DNA of 6,902 bases, taken from Pseudomonadota bacterium (GTDB taxonomy: Bacteria > Pseudomonadota > Gammaproteobacteria > SZUA-229). The translations under genes were made by a program, and so were the position numbers. The stretch is from assembly GCA_015222965.1 (NCBI GenBank), contig JADFWF010000074.1, positions 1 to 6,902 on the forward strand. Reading direction: 5' to 3'. Every line of letters starts with the position of its first letter. Position 1 is the first letter of the stretch. This document shows positions 6,648 through 6,902 of the stretch, piece by piece. The notes under the pieces are model-generated. The model searched no databases. It had not been told where the DNA came from and was given only the letters and a program-made list of their open reading frames with translations.

Positions 6648-6661
6648 TTGATTTATGTCAA
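6648..6661. promoter_or_regulatory. FNR/CRP-family-like box C
   Basis: TTGAT-TTAT-GTCAA has the same halves as box A and again matches nine of ten consensus positions. Symmetry extends outward as AAAATTGA (6644-6651) and TCAATTTT (6658-6665). It lies just upstream of the plus-strand promoter candidate at 6666-6695. Confidence 0.5.
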
Positions 6662-6665
6662 TTTT

Positions 6666-6695
6666 TTGAAACCATATGTAAATTATTTATATATT
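6666..6695 (+). promoter_or_regulatory. Candidate sigma-70 promoter on the plus strand
   Basis: TTGAAA (6666-6671) is followed after 16 bases by TATATA (6688-6693) or after 18 by TATATT (6690-6695). This would start transcription near 6700, toward the small frame and ribosome binding site at the right edge. FNR-like box C would be centred about 45 bases upstream of that start, close to but not exactly at a class II position. Confidence 0.42.
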
Positions 6696-6705
6696 TCATA
6701 TGGTT
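6670..6705. repeat. Inverted repeat AACCATATG / CATATGGTT
   Basis: Perfect 9-bp arms at 6670-6678 and 6697-6705 enclose 18 AT-rich bases. The element overlaps the candidate plus-strand promoter, its arms flanking the -10 region, so it could be a repressor operator. No known regulator consensus is recognised. Confidence 0.55.
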
Positions 6706-6744
6706 AAGGTACTTTCTTGATTTCCGATACATTAATCCGGGTTT

Positions 6745-6774
6745 ATGACATGTATGACATGTCATACATGTCAT
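6745..6774. repeat. Perfect 30-bp palindrome built from ACATGT units
   Basis: All 15 base pairs match around a centre between 6759 and 6760, with no spacer. Inside, the six-base palindrome ACATGT occurs at 6748, 6757 and 6766, exactly nine bases apart, and ATGACAT or its complement ATGTCAT occurs at 6745, 6754, 6759, 6768 and, just past the element, 6773. Likely a multi-site operator or a cruciform-forming element; no T-run follows, so it is not a terminator. The regulator is not recognised. Confidence 0.8.
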
Positions 6775-6846
6775 GTCATGCGCCATTACACACACGGCAT
6801 GAAACTGCTAAACGCCTCGAATAGCATGGTGACTTAAGTGTTATTT

Positions 6847-6851
6847 AGGAG
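6847..6851 (+). promoter_or_regulatory. Strong Shine-Dalgarno sequence, plus strand
   Basis: AGGAG is followed after ten bases by an ATG at 6862. It shows that something on the plus strand is translated at or just beyond the right edge. Confidence 0.5.
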
Positions 6852-6861
6852 ATAAATCGCT

Positions 6862-6897
6862 ATGAAAAGCGGTAATTTTCAGTGCAAGAAAGGGTAA
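6862..6897 (+). CDS. Possible 11-residue leader peptide (MKSGNFQCKKG)
   Basis: A complete tiny frame with ATG at 6862 and TAA at 6895-6897, ten bases behind AGGAG. It is too short to judge by composition. It may be a translated leader for a gene that begins outside the window: AAGAAAGGG at 6887-6895 could be the ribosome binding site of a start just past 6902. Alternatively a GTG at 6882 opens a frame (MQERVKT, continuing past the edge). The tiny frame may equally be chance. Confidence 0.3.
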   Translation: MKSGNFQCKKG

Positions 6898-6902
6898 AAA
6901 CA

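Larger units (their letters stand above)
6364..6861. promoter_or_regulatory. Long AT-rich divergent regulatory region
   Basis: About 500 bases without a convincing gene lie between the SBP56-like gene (minus strand) and a plus-strand start signal at the right edge. The composition is clearly more AT-rich than the genes beside it up to about 6720, then becomes more balanced. It contains three FNR-type boxes, four inverted repeats or palindromes and candidate promoters in both directions, each listed separately. This density of symmetric sites suggests control by more than one regulator. Confidence 0.7.

Noticed and set aside
6745..6774. CRISPR array or insertion-sequence end
   Set aside because: The repeated word is only 6-9 bases with no spacers, and no transposase or matching terminal repeat is present in the window.
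6778..6837. 19-codon plus-strand frame (begins MRHYTHG) next to the 30-bp palindrome
   Set aside because: No ribosome binding site precedes it, its start codon lies among the ATGTCAT repeats, and the length is easily reached by chance.

Overview
The window looks like a stretch of a Gram-negative, probably gammaproteobacterial, chromosome. The grounds are two Sec-type signal sequences plus an N-terminal membrane anchor, a CusB/CusA tripartite efflux system that only makes sense with an outer membrane, and c-type haem proteins. No taxonomic marker gene is present, so this placement is an inference. All four protein genes lie on the minus strand, so reading in the direction of transcription runs from high to low coordinates.

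From right to left: 6364-6902 is a long, very AT-rich regulatory region. It holds three FNR/CRP-type boxes, several inverted repeats, a perfect 30-bp palindrome, and at its right edge the beginning of something transcribed on the plus strand. Next, 3532-6363 encodes a secreted 943-residue protein that I align to the SBP56 / methanethiol oxidase (MtoX) beta-propeller family but which is about twice the usual length. A clear intrinsic terminator at 3443-3489 closes that transcript. Then 1866-3308 encodes a secreted di-haem protein of the cytochrome c peroxidase/MauG superfamily with a tyrosine at the MauG-type distal ligand position. Finally 297-1724 (CusB-like adaptor with a heavy-metal-binding domain) and 1-263 (start of a CusA-like RND pump) form a copper/silver efflux pair that continues beyond the left edge.

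How they may fit together: methanethiol oxidase of the SBP56 family is a periplasmic copper enzyme that turns methanethiol, O2 and water into formaldehyde, H2S and H2O2, and from what I recall of published mtoX loci they often carry a MauG/CcP-like gene and copper-handling genes. Here the same three elements (an SBP56-like protein, a MauG-like di-haem protein, a copper transport system) stand side by side. The di-haem protein could mature a residue in the large protein or remove its peroxide, while CusBA could manage periplasmic copper. That functional link is inference. The homology calls for CusA and CusB are firm, the di-haem call is firm at superfamily level, and the SBP56-like call is good but rests on alignment from memory.
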